Shown here piece after piece: positions 21,359-30,472 of a stretch of 64,000 nucleotides of DNA. The position numbers and the translations under genes are program-made. Source of the stretch: Chloroflexota bacterium (GTDB taxonomy: Bacteria > Chloroflexota > Chloroflexia > Chloroflexales > Roseiflexaceae); NCBI GenBank assembly GCA_013388755.1, contig JACAEQ010000032.1, positions 62,001-126,000 of the forward strand, in the 5' to 3' direction. Positions within the stretch are counted from its first letter, which is position 1. Each line of letters opens with the position of its first letter. The notes beneath the pieces were generated by a model, which had not been told where the DNA came from, did not search any database, and saw only the letters and a list, made by a program, of their open reading frames with translations.

Positions 21359-22561
21359 TCAGCGGGGCCGTTGCCCATCGAGTGTTCGCTCGAGGAGTGC
21401 CAGTGCATCGCGCAATTCACGCGTACCGCTGTGGCGACGCCTGGTATTGACATCATGCGCGACATGCGCGAGGCGATCGGCGGCATGGTGTGGCTCGATC
21501 ACAATGCCATGGCGCGCGAAGATCTGCGCATAACTCTCGTAGCGTTCCGCCAGGTACGTCGCCACCGTCTCGAAGCCATGGCGTGCAACCTCCGTACGAC
21601 TGGCGTACCGCATCGGCATTTCGGAGAACATGCGAATATCGTCACGCGCTGGTTCGATCAACACAACATCCACGTCAGGATGCCGCCGGTGGATCTGTTT
21701 CAGGTGATAGTGCAACGCCGAATGAAACAGGGTGCGGAAGACCTGGTTGACAATGCCTGGCGCGCCCATGTCGCGAATATGAAACGGTTCGGACGCCCTG
21801 GCCAGATCGTAGGGAACAAGCGGATTCACACATACGATCAACCGGGCACCGCGTTCAATCGCCAGATCCAGGCTGGCGTTGCCGCGCACGCCACCATCGA
21901 CGTAGTCGCGATCACCAATTCGCACCGGCCGATACACCAGGGGCATCGCCGAGGAGGCAGCGACTGCGCGTGAGATTGGTACATTGTCGTAGGGGGGAGC
22001 GCCGAAAACCACACGTGCACCGGTATCGAGGTCTGTGGCGATAATTGCCAGATCACGATCCAGGCAGCGGAAGTCGTTGGTCAGGCCAGGTCGCGAAAGC
22101 ACGGCAGCGAGATAACGATCGAGCGAGTTACTATCATACAGGCCGCCGGGCAGAACCAGAGCCAGCGTCTCGAGCACATCAAGCAGCGACAGGTGCTTAC
22201 GCGAAAAAAAGAGCGACTGCGCCGCGTGCAACAGCACCTGCGGCAGGTGCAGCCCGTGCGCCATCAGGCTGCCCCCATCGAGCGTGAACAGATCACCCAT
22301 GCTCAGCGGCGCAATGCCATCAAGCGGCACTTCGAGATGGCGCATCATCTCACGCGGCTTCAATCCGTTGGCCAGGCATGCTGCCACAAGTGCGCCGGCG
22401 CTGGTGCCGATGTAGATGTCGAAATCGTTGATGCTCAGGTTCTTCAGGAGGTCGTCGAGTGCACGCAGCGCACCAATTTCATAGACGGCGCCGGTAACCC
22501 CGCCACCGGCCAGCACGAGTGCGGTTTTGCTGCGTTGCGTTCTGACGGCAGTGTCGCCCAT
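21359..22561 (-). CDS. Patatin-like phospholipase
   Basis: 400 residues. The oxyanion hole motif is GGGVTGAVYEIGALRAL (from about 19), the nucleophile elbow IGTSAGA carries Ser54, and the catalytic aspartate is in VDGGVRGN. These complete the Ser-Asp dyad of patatin lipases. The enzyme would hydrolyse acyl esters of membrane or storage lipids. The ATG at 22561 has GGGAGCGAG upstream. The C-terminal 130 residues extend beyond the patatin core without a recognisable domain. It is convergent with the VWA gene. Confidence 0.92.
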   Translation of the reverse strand: MGDTAVRTQRSKTALVLAGGGVTGAVYEIGALRALDDLLKNLSINDFDIYIGTSAGALVAACLANGLKPREMMRHLEVPLDGIAPLSMGDLFTLDGGSLMAHGLHLPQVLLHAAQSLFFSRKHLSLLDVLETLALVLPGGLYDSNSLDRYLAAVLSRPGLTNDFRCLDRDLAIIATDLDTGARVVFGAPPYDNVPISRAVAASSAMPLVYRPVRIGDRDYVDGGVRGNASLDLAIERGARLIVCVNPLVPYDLARASEPFHIRDMGAPGIVNQVFRTLFHSALHYHLKQIHRRHPDVDVVLIEPARDDIRMFSEMPMRYASRTEVARHGFETVATYLAERYESYAQIFARHGIVIEPHHAADRLAHVAHDVNTRRRHSGTRELRDALALLERTLDGQRPR

Positions 22562-22650
22562 ACTCGCTCCCGATCCCTATGGCGCCGACGACCGTGGCGG
22601 CATTCCAGGCCAACATCACTCGCGCAAGGCAGTCGCTCCGCTACACCGCT

Positions 22651-22754
22651 GGTCATTGCGAGGAGCGTGAGCGACGAAGCAATCTACCGGCACGAGAGGA
22701 GATTGCGTCGCTTCGCTCGCAATGACATTGACCATCTGGTGTTCGGATAGGCAC
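22651..22754 (+). repeat. MITE-like element, family B, copy 2 (left end lost)
   Basis: Contains the inverted ATTGCGAGG.../...CGCTCGCAATGAC pair and the right terminus TTCGGATAGGCAC. The next three bases, TTA (22755-22757), are on the other strand the stop codon TAA of the PhaR-like gene. No left terminus is visible. Confidence 0.8.
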
Positions 22755-23270
22755 TTACTGCTTTCGTTGTGCCAGTATCTGCTCAACGACTTCTGCCAGG
22801 GCATCGACCTGCTCGTGGAGCCGATCAACATCACTTTTGCTCGGCAGGGCCGTACCAGATGAAGGAGGCGTTTCGTTGTCATCAAGCAGGAGCTTGCGCA
22901 ACCGCTGAACCTCATTGTCGTCGAGCTTGCCTGTCTCGCGCAAATACTCAAGACGACGGCTGATCTCGGCGTTGGCAAAACCAATGCCGCCAAGCGCCCC
23001 CCACAACGAACGCTGTAACCCGCTCAGCGTCCCTTCACCGGCACGGATCAACCCCGTCAGCACCGACGTCGGCAACTTCCCTTGATCGCCACGCGTCTGC
23101 AGAGCGACCTGCGCCAGGATGTGCGCAGTAATATCGTCGCCGCTTTCGTTGTCAACCACCCGTACCTGCTCGCCTGCCTGCACCAGCGCTGCGATACCGT
23201 CGAGGGTAATGTACTGCTTACGGTCAATGTGGTACAGTTTACGATTGGCGTATTTTTTGATCGTCTGCAT
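22755..23270 (-). CDS. PHA-accumulation-regulator (PhaR_N) DNA-binding-domain protein
   Basis: 171 residues. The N-terminus MQTIKKYANRKLYHIDRKQY followed by ITLDGIAALVQAGEQVRVVD is the polyhydroxyalkanoate regulator DNA-binding domain, and DITAHILAQVALQ continues it. The C-terminal third is a probable coiled coil (SDVDRLHEQVDALAEVVEQI). In proteobacteria such proteins repress phasin genes; no PHA genes are in view here. The start at 23270 is chosen for GGAGAG upstream and homology. The stop codon abuts a family B repeat. Confidence 0.85.
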   Translation of the reverse strand: MQTIKKYANRKLYHIDRKQYITLDGIAALVQAGEQVRVVDNESGDDITAHILAQVALQTRGDQGKLPTSVLTGLIRAGEGTLSGLQRSLWGALGGIGFANAEISRRLEYLRETGKLDDNEVQRLRKLLLDDNETPPSSGTALPSKSDVDRLHEQVDALAEVVEQILAQRKQ

Positions 23271-23296
23271 AGGAGCTCTCCGGGCCATACGTTATC

Positions 23297-23305
23297 ATTA
23301 TAACA
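23297..23305 (-). promoter_or_regulatory. Extended -10 promoter of the PhaR-like gene
   Basis: TGTTATAAT on the minus strand, 27 bases before the ATG at 23270. No convincing -35. Confidence 0.5.
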
Positions 23306-23441
23306 CGCCGCGTCAGAAACGCCGCAACTGTCACGCCAGGACCTGGTCACACTGGACATGGTGTGGTTCTATCGGCAAGGCAAGGTGCAATGTCGCCTGC
23401 GGAAGCCTTCCCGCCACCGATGTATCACCGACTGTGACCAG

Positions 23442-26400
23442 TTACTCGCGCTGTGCCATGCCAACGCGCGCGATGACGAGCATGGTCACATCATCATAGA
23501 GTGCACCGTCGGCATGGCGGTTGAGCGCACTGGTCACGGCATCGAGGATCATGGGAGCTCCACCGCCACGATTGGCTTGAACGACGTCGATCAGTCGCTC
23601 GACACCAAACGGTTCCTGTGCCGCATTGATCGCCTCGGTCACGCCATCGGTATAGCACACCAGTATGTCACCGGTAGCGATCTGCACCTCAGCTTCAGCG
23701 AGGTGCACCTCTTCGAGGACACCCAGGGCAATGCCAGGCGTTCTCAATGCCTCCACACCGCCGGTGCCGCGGAGCAGCAACGGTGGATTGTGACCGGCAC
23801 AACAGTAGCGTAAACGGCCAGTCTGCGGTTCAAGGATACCGTAGAATACCGTGACAAACATCCCGGCCTCAGTGTCGCGCGTGATCCAGCGATTGGCGCG
23901 CGTGAGCGCTATGGCCGGCGCTGATCCATCCAGCGCAGCAGCACGCACAAGGCTCCGCGCAAGCGCCATGAACAGCGCAGCGGGTACGCCTTTATCGCTG
24001 ACATCAGCAATGACGAAGCCGAGCGGTTGAGATACGGCATCATCGGGTGCCACACCCTGTCCCGGCCACCGGCCAGCGCCGGGGGTCACGGCGGTCAGAT
24101 CGCGTACCGGCAGATACCAGTAGTCATAGAAATCGCCACCAACAATCCGCGCCGAGCGCCAGTCGGCAGCCGTATCCCAACCTGGCAGATGGGGTGCGCG
24201 CGCCGGCAACAACGTGCGCTGGATGTCGCGCGCAACACGCAACTCCTCTTCAAGGCGCGCCGCCAGCGCTGCGTCCTGCGCCAGCAACGCGCTTTCGAGC
24301 GAGCCGGCCATCTGCGCGGCGAAGCCATTGGCCAGCGTGAAGTCGCGCACAGTGAACTGGTGGTGCGGTGGGCCATAATCCAGAACCAGCACACCCAGGG
24401 TTGCGCCCCGCGTCCAGAGCGGCGTCACCAGCAATGATGCTCCGCCAAAACGTTCAATGATCGGCGTGCAGAGATGGCCGTGATCCGTTGCCGTATCGAG
24501 CGCAATCGGCGCAACCGTTCGCACGACTTCGGCCAGAAGCGGCGCATCACGTTCAGCAATGGGCTGTCCCACAAATGTCGCGCGATCAGCGGCGGCCAGG
24601 CCATACGCTGCCAGCGGAGTGAATGTCGCTTCATCACGATCCCATATCAGGCAATAACACCGATCGCACCCGAGCAGCAGCGCCGGCAGACGTACGGTTA
24701 CCGGCAGCAGCGCATCAAGCGACGTGGCACGCGACATGTTCTCCGCCACCTGTAATAGTGCATTCAATGTCCAGGCTTCTTCGCGTTGCGCTGTGAATGC
24801 GCGCGCACTCTCCACCGCGACCGCCACCTGGTCAGCCAGGGTCCGGGTCACAAACAGATCGCTTTGCTGGAACCGGCCCGGTTCAGCACTCTGAATGTCC
24901 AGCACACCGATCACCTGATCGGCATAACGCAACGGCACGGCAAGCTCAGCGCGCGTATTCGGATCGTAGGGCACATACCGCGCATCGGCAGCGACATCAT
25001 TGATCAACGCAGGCTGGCCGGTCAGTGCAACGCTGCCGACGATACCTTCGCCAAGTTGCAGCGTCAGCTGGCGCAAGCCATCGAGCGCCTGGCCTTCGAC
25101 CGTGCTGGCGCCGAAACGCAACCGCTCACGCGCTTCCAGCAGGAAGATATGCACCGTGTGATACCCAAAGCGCTCCCGGATCAGGCGCACCACCGATGCA
25201 AGCAACTGATCGAGATCGAGAATGGCAGCAATACGCTCACTAACATCCTGGATGGCCTGCAACTGGATGGCGCGTTCATTTGCCGCGGCAAAAGCGCGCG
25301 CCTTTGATATCGCTACAGCCGCCTGGTCGGCAAGGAGCGAGAGCATCCGCATGTCGTCGGCATCGAATACATAGGGATGATAACTCTGAATCGAGATGGT
25401 GCCGATCACTTTGCCGCCATCAATCAGCGGCACATAGATCCCGGAGCGCGGCGGGCGTTCGCTCTGGTACCGTGGTCGCGCGGGCAGCCGATCCATCTCG
25501 ACGGCAAAATCCTCAACCAGCAACGAGCGACCAGTCTCACGCATCCAGCCAACAATGCCGTCGCCCGCCGGCAGGTCAACCATCAGCGGCGGCAGGCGAA
25601 CGCGGTCCTGCACGCGCACCACCAGCGTATAGCGATCGCTGTCCGGGTCGAACAGGCCAAGGTGGAACGATGACGTATCCACCACTTTGCTTGCGGCGCG
25701 ATAGATCAGTTCGCTCAGGGCGACGACATCGAGTTCGGCGCGAATAATCTCGCGGCTTGCCTCGTTCAGTACCCCCAGTTCACGGATCGAGGCGCCCTGG
25801 TTGCGCAAGTTCATCGTGGCCCGGCGCAGCGCCAGGCTGGCGGCGAGCAGACCGGCCGCCGCAAACACGAAGTAGCCGATGCCAAGCCGTCCATAGATGG
25901 CGGCGAACAGCGCCGCCACTGGAAGAGGAGCAATCTCGGCGGCCAGCACCGGACGCCACGCGGACTGCCACCAGGTTAACACACCGGTAACACCACCCTG
26001 CAGATACTCACGTATTGCGCGGTTGAACTGAATGAACAACGGGTAGCAGAGGATGTATGCGACGAGCGACAGCATCTCGCCGGGAGTATCGCCGCCGAGC
26101 GCATGCGCCAGTGCACCACCCGCCAGTACGGCTCCGGCGCGCACCCCACTCCGGAGCAACGGCCTGGCCGCCAGAATGTAAACCGTGCGCGGACGACGAT
26201 AGACGAGGGGCAACACCATACCAAATATCAACCCGGATAACCCGGCGATGAAAGCACCGTCAACTGGTCCAAGCGCCAGCGCCGCGGCCAGAATAATGAT
26301 CCCTGCCAGGCTATGCGGATCGGCCGGAGGAACACGAAATGCAGCCGCCTCAATCAGCAACGCCAGCACCAGAAATGGCGCCAGCGTGCTCCATGGCGCA

Positions 26401-26486
26401 GCGCCTGGACCATTGAAGATGAGCACGGCCCAGCCGGCCGCGCCCACGACAAAACAGTACAGTATGAGCCACTGCTCACGGTTCAC
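23442..26486 (-). CDS. Membrane RsbU-like PP2C phosphatase with three GAF domains
   Basis: 1014 residues. The N-terminal 220 residues hold several membrane helices; then come three GAF-type sensory domains (roughly 250-400, 405-560, 565-720), a helical linker (LEEELRVARDIQRTLLPARA) and a C-terminal SpoIIE/RsbU-type PP2C domain. The Mn2+ ligands are present in VGGDFYDY, IADVSDKGVPAALFM, CYTDGVTEA and LYDDVTMLV. Such phosphatases dephosphorylate STAS antagonists. Its start overlaps the end of the RsbW-RsbV fusion by 4 bases, so the two are translationally coupled and probably act on each other. Confidence 0.94.
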   Translation of the reverse strand: MNREQWLILYCFVVGAAGWAVLIFNGPGAAPWSTLAPFLVLALLIEAAAFRVPPADPHSLAGIIILAAALALGPVDGAFIAGLSGLIFGMVLPLVYRRPRTVYILAARPLLRSGVRAGAVLAGGALAHALGGDTPGEMLSLVAYILCYPLFIQFNRAIREYLQGGVTGVLTWWQSAWRPVLAAEIAPLPVAALFAAIYGRLGIGYFVFAAAGLLAASLALRRATMNLRNQGASIRELGVLNEASREIIRAELDVVALSELIYRAASKVVDTSSFHLGLFDPDSDRYTLVVRVQDRVRLPPLMVDLPAGDGIVGWMRETGRSLLVEDFAVEMDRLPARPRYQSERPPRSGIYVPLIDGGKVIGTISIQSYHPYVFDADDMRMLSLLADQAAVAISKARAFAAANERAIQLQAIQDVSERIAAILDLDQLLASVVRLIRERFGYHTVHIFLLEARERLRFGASTVEGQALDGLRQLTLQLGEGIVGSVALTGQPALINDVAADARYVPYDPNTRAELAVPLRYADQVIGVLDIQSAEPGRFQQSDLFVTRTLADQVAVAVESARAFTAQREEAWTLNALLQVAENMSRATSLDALLPVTVRLPALLLGCDRCYCLIWDRDEATFTPLAAYGLAAADRATFVGQPIAERDAPLLAEVVRTVAPIALDTATDHGHLCTPIIERFGGASLLVTPLWTRGATLGVLVLDYGPPHHQFTVRDFTLANGFAAQMAGSLESALLAQDAALAARLEEELRVARDIQRTLLPARAPHLPGWDTAADWRSARIVGGDFYDYWYLPVRDLTAVTPGAGRWPGQGVAPDDAVSQPLGFVIADVSDKGVPAALFMALARSLVRAAALDGSAPAIALTRANRWITRDTEAGMFVTVFYGILEPQTGRLRYCCAGHNPPLLLRGTGGVEALRTPGIALGVLEEVHLAEAEVQIATGDILVCYTDGVTEAINAAQEPFGVERLIDVVQANRGGGAPMILDAVTSALNRHADGALYDDVTMLVIARVGMAQRE

Positions 26487-27220
26487 GCGTGTCCCTGGCC
26501 GAATGCCGCCAGCGCTTCGTCACGGGTGTGATGGATCGCGAACACCTGAGTGAATCCGGTCAGTTCGAACACTTCCCGAACCTGAGGGCGCAAATTGCAC
26601 AGACGCAATTCACCATCGCGCGCCAGCAAATCTTTGCGTGCCAGCAAGAACGATCGCAATGCGGTACTGCTGAGGAAAGTAACTGCGTCGAGATCGAGCA
26701 GTATATAGCGGGCACCATCCGCAATGGCGCGGTTGACCGGCAGAAGCGCTGCCGCTGTACCTACCGCATCGAGCCTGCCCGCCAGGGCAAATACCTGCGC
26801 CTGCGTCTGCAACGATAGCCGCTTCACCATGGTCAGCAGATTACCCTGCTGATCATCAAAATCGAACCGCACCCGATCCATCAGCCGGCTCATCAGGTAG
26901 AGACCCAGACCGCCTGCCTGACGTTCCTCCAACGGCGACGTCAGGTCGGGTGGGGGCACATCGTCAGGATTGAACCGCCGGCCATAGTCACGCAATGTTA
27001 CCACCAGTTCGCCCCCCTGGATTCGCCATGTCAGTTCGATCGTACCGGGGCTGCCAGGATCATACCCGTGTTGGATAATATTGGTTGCCGCCTCATCAAC
27101 CGCCAGTTCGACCTGCCAGGCCGTATGCGCATCAAGGCCGGCGCGCTGCGTCGCACCGGTGATGAATGAACTGATCAACGCCAGCGAATCGAGCGTAGCC
27201 GGAACGGTGAGGGACTCCAT
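26483..27220 (-). CDS. RsbW-RsbV fusion: anti-sigma kinase domain plus STAS domain
   Basis: 245 residues. Residues 1-133 form an RsbW/SpoIIAB-type GHKL ATPase: N box VDEAATNIIQHGY (N47), G1 RDYGRRFNP, G2 GGLGLYLMSRLMDRV. Residues 137-245 form a STAS domain with FLSSTALRSFLLARKDL, the serine pair (S184, S185) being the expected phosphorylation site. Normally kinase and antagonist are separate, opposing proteins. The start is uncertain: ATG 27220 (MESLTVPATL) gives the family N-terminus, while a GTG at 27247 is also open; neither has a ribosome site. Followed by the RsbU-like phosphatase. Confidence 0.9.
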   Translation of the reverse strand: MESLTVPATLDSLALISSFITGATQRAGLDAHTAWQVELAVDEAATNIIQHGYDPGSPGTIELTWRIQGGELVVTLRDYGRRFNPDDVPPPDLTSPLEERQAGGLGLYLMSRLMDRVRFDFDDQQGNLLTMVKRLSLQTQAQVFALAGRLDAVGTAAALLPVNRAIADGARYILLDLDAVTFLSSTALRSFLLARKDLLARDGELRLCNLRPQVREVFELTGFTQVFAIHHTRDEALAAFGQGHA

Positions 27221-27296
27221 AGTCACTTGCCAATCGTTGGGCGTCACGCATCATCGTGTGCGCGGCACGCTGCGGCGGCGGGGCATATTGAGGATG

Positions 27297-27435
27297 CTAC
27301 GCCTCCTGTCATTGCGAGGAGCGCCAGCGACAGCCTGCAGCGAGCGCAGCGTGGCTGAAGCACTCTACCGGTGCGAGAGGAGATTGCTTCGCTTCGCTCG
27401 CAATGACAGTGACCATCTGGTTTTCGGATAGGCAC
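27297..27435 (+). repeat. MITE-like element, family B, copy 3
   Basis: Inverted internal arms and the right terminus TTCGGATAGGCAC are intact; the left end is shortened to GCTACGCCTCCTG. The adjoining TTA (27436-27438) is the stop codon of the STAS gene on the other strand. The element separates the STAS gene from the RsbW-RsbV gene. Confidence 0.85.
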
Positions 27436-27786
27436 TTAGAACGATCCCACCGCCTCGGTGGTATCAGAGAAAATCTCGAAGAGTGATGTGAAACCCGTCA
27501 GGTCAAACACCTCTTTGATCCGTGGCGGCAGGTTCGCAATTCGCACGTCTCCACCTTCGAGATCGGTAAGCTTCCAGTCGCGCGCGCGTTTTCGCGCTTC
27601 GATCAGCACACGCAGGCCAGGGCTTGCGACGTATTCCAGTTCTGCCAGATCAAGGACAACACGATAGCGATTCTGGTCAAAGAGCGTATCGAACTGCTGC
27701 TTGAGCTGGGGTGCATTCATTGCATCCAGCCGGCCCTTGATAGTCAAGAGATCGACGCGATTGAAACGCTTGTGCACAATCTCCAT
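27436..27786 (-). CDS. STAS-domain anti-sigma factor antagonist (RsbV-like)
   Basis: 116 residues forming one STAS domain: VDLLTIKGRLDAMNAPQLKQ, then LDLAELEYVASPGLRVLIEA. The serine aligned with SpoIIAA Ser58 is kept (ASPG), although the usual flanking Asp and Ser are Ala and Pro. It would bind the RsbW-type kinase when unphosphorylated and be recycled by the RsbU-like phosphatase two genes downstream. GGAGGTCAGGG precedes the ATG. It is separated from those genes by a family B repeat, but all are on the same strand. Confidence 0.92.
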   Translation of the reverse strand: MEIVHKRFNRVDLLTIKGRLDAMNAPQLKQQFDTLFDQNRYRVVLDLAELEYVASPGLRVLIEARKRARDWKLTDLEGGDVRIANLPPRIKEVFDLTGFTSLFEIFSDTTEAVGSF

Positions 27787-27943
27787 AATCCCTGACCTCC
27801 TTTACACTGCAGGCGGGTCCTCAACCATCCGGCACTCCCTGAAAGCAACGCTCGGGCAAGAACGGGCCCCTTCTGATCCGGGAACAGGTGAGCGAAGCGG
27901 CTCCACTCATATCTCTGGCGATGGCGCGGCGAAAACGTAGCGC

Positions 27944-27952
27944 ATTATAGCA
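27944..27952 (-). promoter_or_regulatory. Extended -10 promoter of the STAS gene
   Basis: TGCTATAAT on the minus strand. The predicted transcript would have a leader of about 150 bases before the STAS start at 27786. No -35 match. Confidence 0.45.
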
Positions 27953-28038
27953 CAGCGTTCGACTTCGCACCTTGCAACCGATGCGAACATATGTTACTGT
28001 AACGTTGCCATATGCTGCCGTCTCTCTAAAGATACGCC

Positions 28039-30462
28039 ATGGCCAGAGCGAAGCAATCGTCCTCCAGCCGTAAATCAACCGGCGCACGGCGCAAGCGAGC
28101 GGCTGTCACGCCCGCAATCCAGTTGCGCCCGGAGCACCAGCGTGAGTTGTTTGCGCTCGGGTTGATTGCCGTTGCGGCAATCACTATCATTTTCTATGTC
28201 ACGGGCGCTGCCGGCGTGCTTGGCGCTTCCTGGGTGGAGTTGACCCGGCGGCTGCTGGGCTGGGGCGCGCTGATTGTGCCGCTATCGCTCGGTTTGCTCG
28301 GCCTGGCGATCCTGCTCCAGGAACGCTACGAAGATGTGCGTTTCACCGGCGCGACGGTGCTTGGCACACTGTTCGTGCTGACCGCGCTGCTGATCCTGCT
28401 CGAGTTCTCGATTGGCGCACGCGCCGGCATTGATGAGCGCAGCGGCGAAGGCGGCGGGGTGGCCGGCTATGCGCTGCTCTCGCTTCTGTCGCAGGCGATT
28501 GGCCGGCCAGCGGCATTTGTGATCGCATGTGTTCTGGGTCTGGCCGGGGTGTTGTTAACATTCGATATCACGCTTCACGAGCTGATCTCGTCACTGCGCG
28601 ACAATTTCGCCCGTTTCTGGCTGACAGTGTGGAGCGCCGGGCCGCGGCGGCCTCCCACCGGCGCTTCCCCCACGCCGCGCCAGCCGCCACTATCCGCCCC
28701 CGCCACGACCTGCGTCCCGCCGCCCGATGCGCCGCCGCGGCCCGATGACGATATTGTGCCGACGCCAATCGCCGAACGGCCAACACGCGCCAGCCTGTTT
28801 CAACGTCCGGAGACGCGCGCGCCGCGCCCCTCTCCCGTCGGTACCGCGCCACCTGCGCCCGAAGGTGGCGCAACGCCGGCTGACAGAGGCGCATCCAGCA
28901 ATACAACGTTGCTCAACGACCTGCTGGCAGCGCCAACCACTCACGATTCGCCGTCGGCTCAGGTCGTCCAGTCAGCGCTGGAAGGCTTTGAGGTCTCGCC
29001 GGTTCATCGTGCCTGGCCGCTCCCATCTCTGGATCTGCTCGATACGTATCCGGAAGGAACGGTGACGGACGAAGAAAAGCGCGTCCGTTCACGGCTGATT
29101 GAAGAGACGCTGGCCAGTTTCAAGGTCGAGGCGCAGGTTGTCGGCGTCAATACCGGCCCGGCAGTGACCCAGTTTGAGCTCCAACCGGCCGTCGGCGTGA
29201 AGGTCTCCAAGATTACCACGCTGGAGAAAGACCTGGCGCTGGCGCTGGCAGCGACCTCCATCCGGATCGAGGCGCCGATTCCCGGTAAGAATGTGATCGG
29301 CATCGAGATCCCCAACTCAGCCATCTCGCTCGTTGGCATGCGCGAGGTGATCGAGAGTGAGGAGTTTGAGAAAGCAAAAGGGCGCCTGAAGTGGCCGCTC
29401 GGCAAAGATGTCTCTGGAACGCCAATCGTCGCCGGCCTGGATCGCATGCCGCACCTCCTGATGGCCGGAGCAACCGGCACCGGCAAGAGCGCCGGCATCA
29501 ATGCTTTCGTCTGTTCGTTGCTCCTGAAACATACCCCCGACGAATTGAAGTTCATCATGGTCGACCCGAAGATGGTGGAGCTGATTATCTACAACCGCAT
29601 CCCGCATATGCTCTCGCCGGTCGTGACCGAACTCGAACGGGTGGTGCCGACACTCAAGTGGGCGACGCGTGAGATGGAACGGCGCTACAAAGTATTTGCG
29701 CGTTACGGTTTCCGCAACATCGAGGGCTACAAGGTTGCGGCGCGCCGCCGGGCGGATCTGGAGCCGCTGCCGTATATTGTCATTATCGTTGATGAACTGG
29801 CCGACTTGATGATGATGGCGCCCGACGAGGTGGAGACCCTGATCTGCCGCCTGGCGCAGATGGCGCGTGCGACCGGTATCCACCTGGTTCTCGCAACACA
29901 GCGCCCCTCGGTTGATGTCGTCACCGGGCTGATCAAAGCCAACTTCCCGTCACGGATCGCGTTCGCCGTGACATCACAGATCGACTCGCGCGTGATTCTT
30001 GACATGAACGGCGCCGAGCAATTGCTCGGGCGTGGCGATATGCTCTACATGGCTGCTGATGCTGCGCGACCGGTTCGCCTCCAGGGTACATGGGTGGCTG
30101 AGAGCGAAGTTGAGCGGATCGTTCAGTTCTGGCGCGATGCCGTGCCGCCAGAGCACGAGCGCGACGTGCACAAGGGGAGCGCCAGAGAAGGGGAAGGCGC
30201 CACGCACCATGCGCCGCTCCAGGGGCCGGCAGAGTTTCTCAGCGCCGAGGAACAGGATTCCCTTCTGCCGGAGGCGATCAAACTGGTGCAGCAGCACGCA
30301 CGCGCGTCGGCGTCGTTACTGCAGCGCCGCCTGCGCATCGGATACAGCAAAGCTGCCCAGCTGATCGACCTGCTTGAACAACAGGGATTTGTCGGTCCTG
30401 CGGAAGATGGCCGTAGCCGCGAGGTATTAAAACGCAACGAGAACGACGCTGTTGAATATTGA
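28039..30462 (+). CDS. ftsK: DNA translocase FtsK/SpoIIIE
   Basis: 807 residues. A basic N-terminus leads to about four membrane helices (35-190), then a Pro/Arg-rich linker (about 195-310), the alpha/beta motor with Walker A GATGTGKSAG (about 477-486) and Walker B YIVIIVDELADLMM, and a C-terminal winged-helix gamma domain (ASASLLQRRLRIGYSKAAQL). It pumps chromosome DNA at the division septum for dimer resolution and segregation; the gamma domain reads polar KOPS-type sequences. Length is typical. It is convergent with the ppx gene, with only 10 bases between the stops. Confidence 0.96.
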   Translation: MARAKQSSSSRKSTGARRKRAAVTPAIQLRPEHQRELFALGLIAVAAITIIFYVTGAAGVLGASWVELTRRLLGWGALIVPLSLGLLGLAILLQERYEDVRFTGATVLGTLFVLTALLILLEFSIGARAGIDERSGEGGGVAGYALLSLLSQAIGRPAAFVIACVLGLAGVLLTFDITLHELISSLRDNFARFWLTVWSAGPRRPPTGASPTPRQPPLSAPATTCVPPPDAPPRPDDDIVPTPIAERPTRASLFQRPETRAPRPSPVGTAPPAPEGGATPADRGASSNTTLLNDLLAAPTTHDSPSAQVVQSALEGFEVSPVHRAWPLPSLDLLDTYPEGTVTDEEKRVRSRLIEETLASFKVEAQVVGVNTGPAVTQFELQPAVGVKVSKITTLEKDLALALAATSIRIEAPIPGKNVIGIEIPNSAISLVGMREVIESEEFEKAKGRLKWPLGKDVSGTPIVAGLDRMPHLLMAGATGTGKSAGINAFVCSLLLKHTPDELKFIMVDPKMVELIIYNRIPHMLSPVVTELERVVPTLKWATREMERRYKVFARYGFRNIEGYKVAARRRADLEPLPYIVIIVDELADLMMMAPDEVETLICRLAQMARATGIHLVLATQRPSVDVVTGLIKANFPSRIAFAVTSQIDSRVILDMNGAEQLLGRGDMLYMAADAARPVRLQGTWVAESEVERIVQFWRDAVPPEHERDVHKGSAREGEGATHHAPLQGPAEFLSAEEQDSLLPEAIKLVQQHARASASLLQRRLRIGYSKAAQLIDLLEQQGFVGPAEDGRSREVLKRNENDAVEY

Positions 30463-30472
30463 ACGCCACTGG

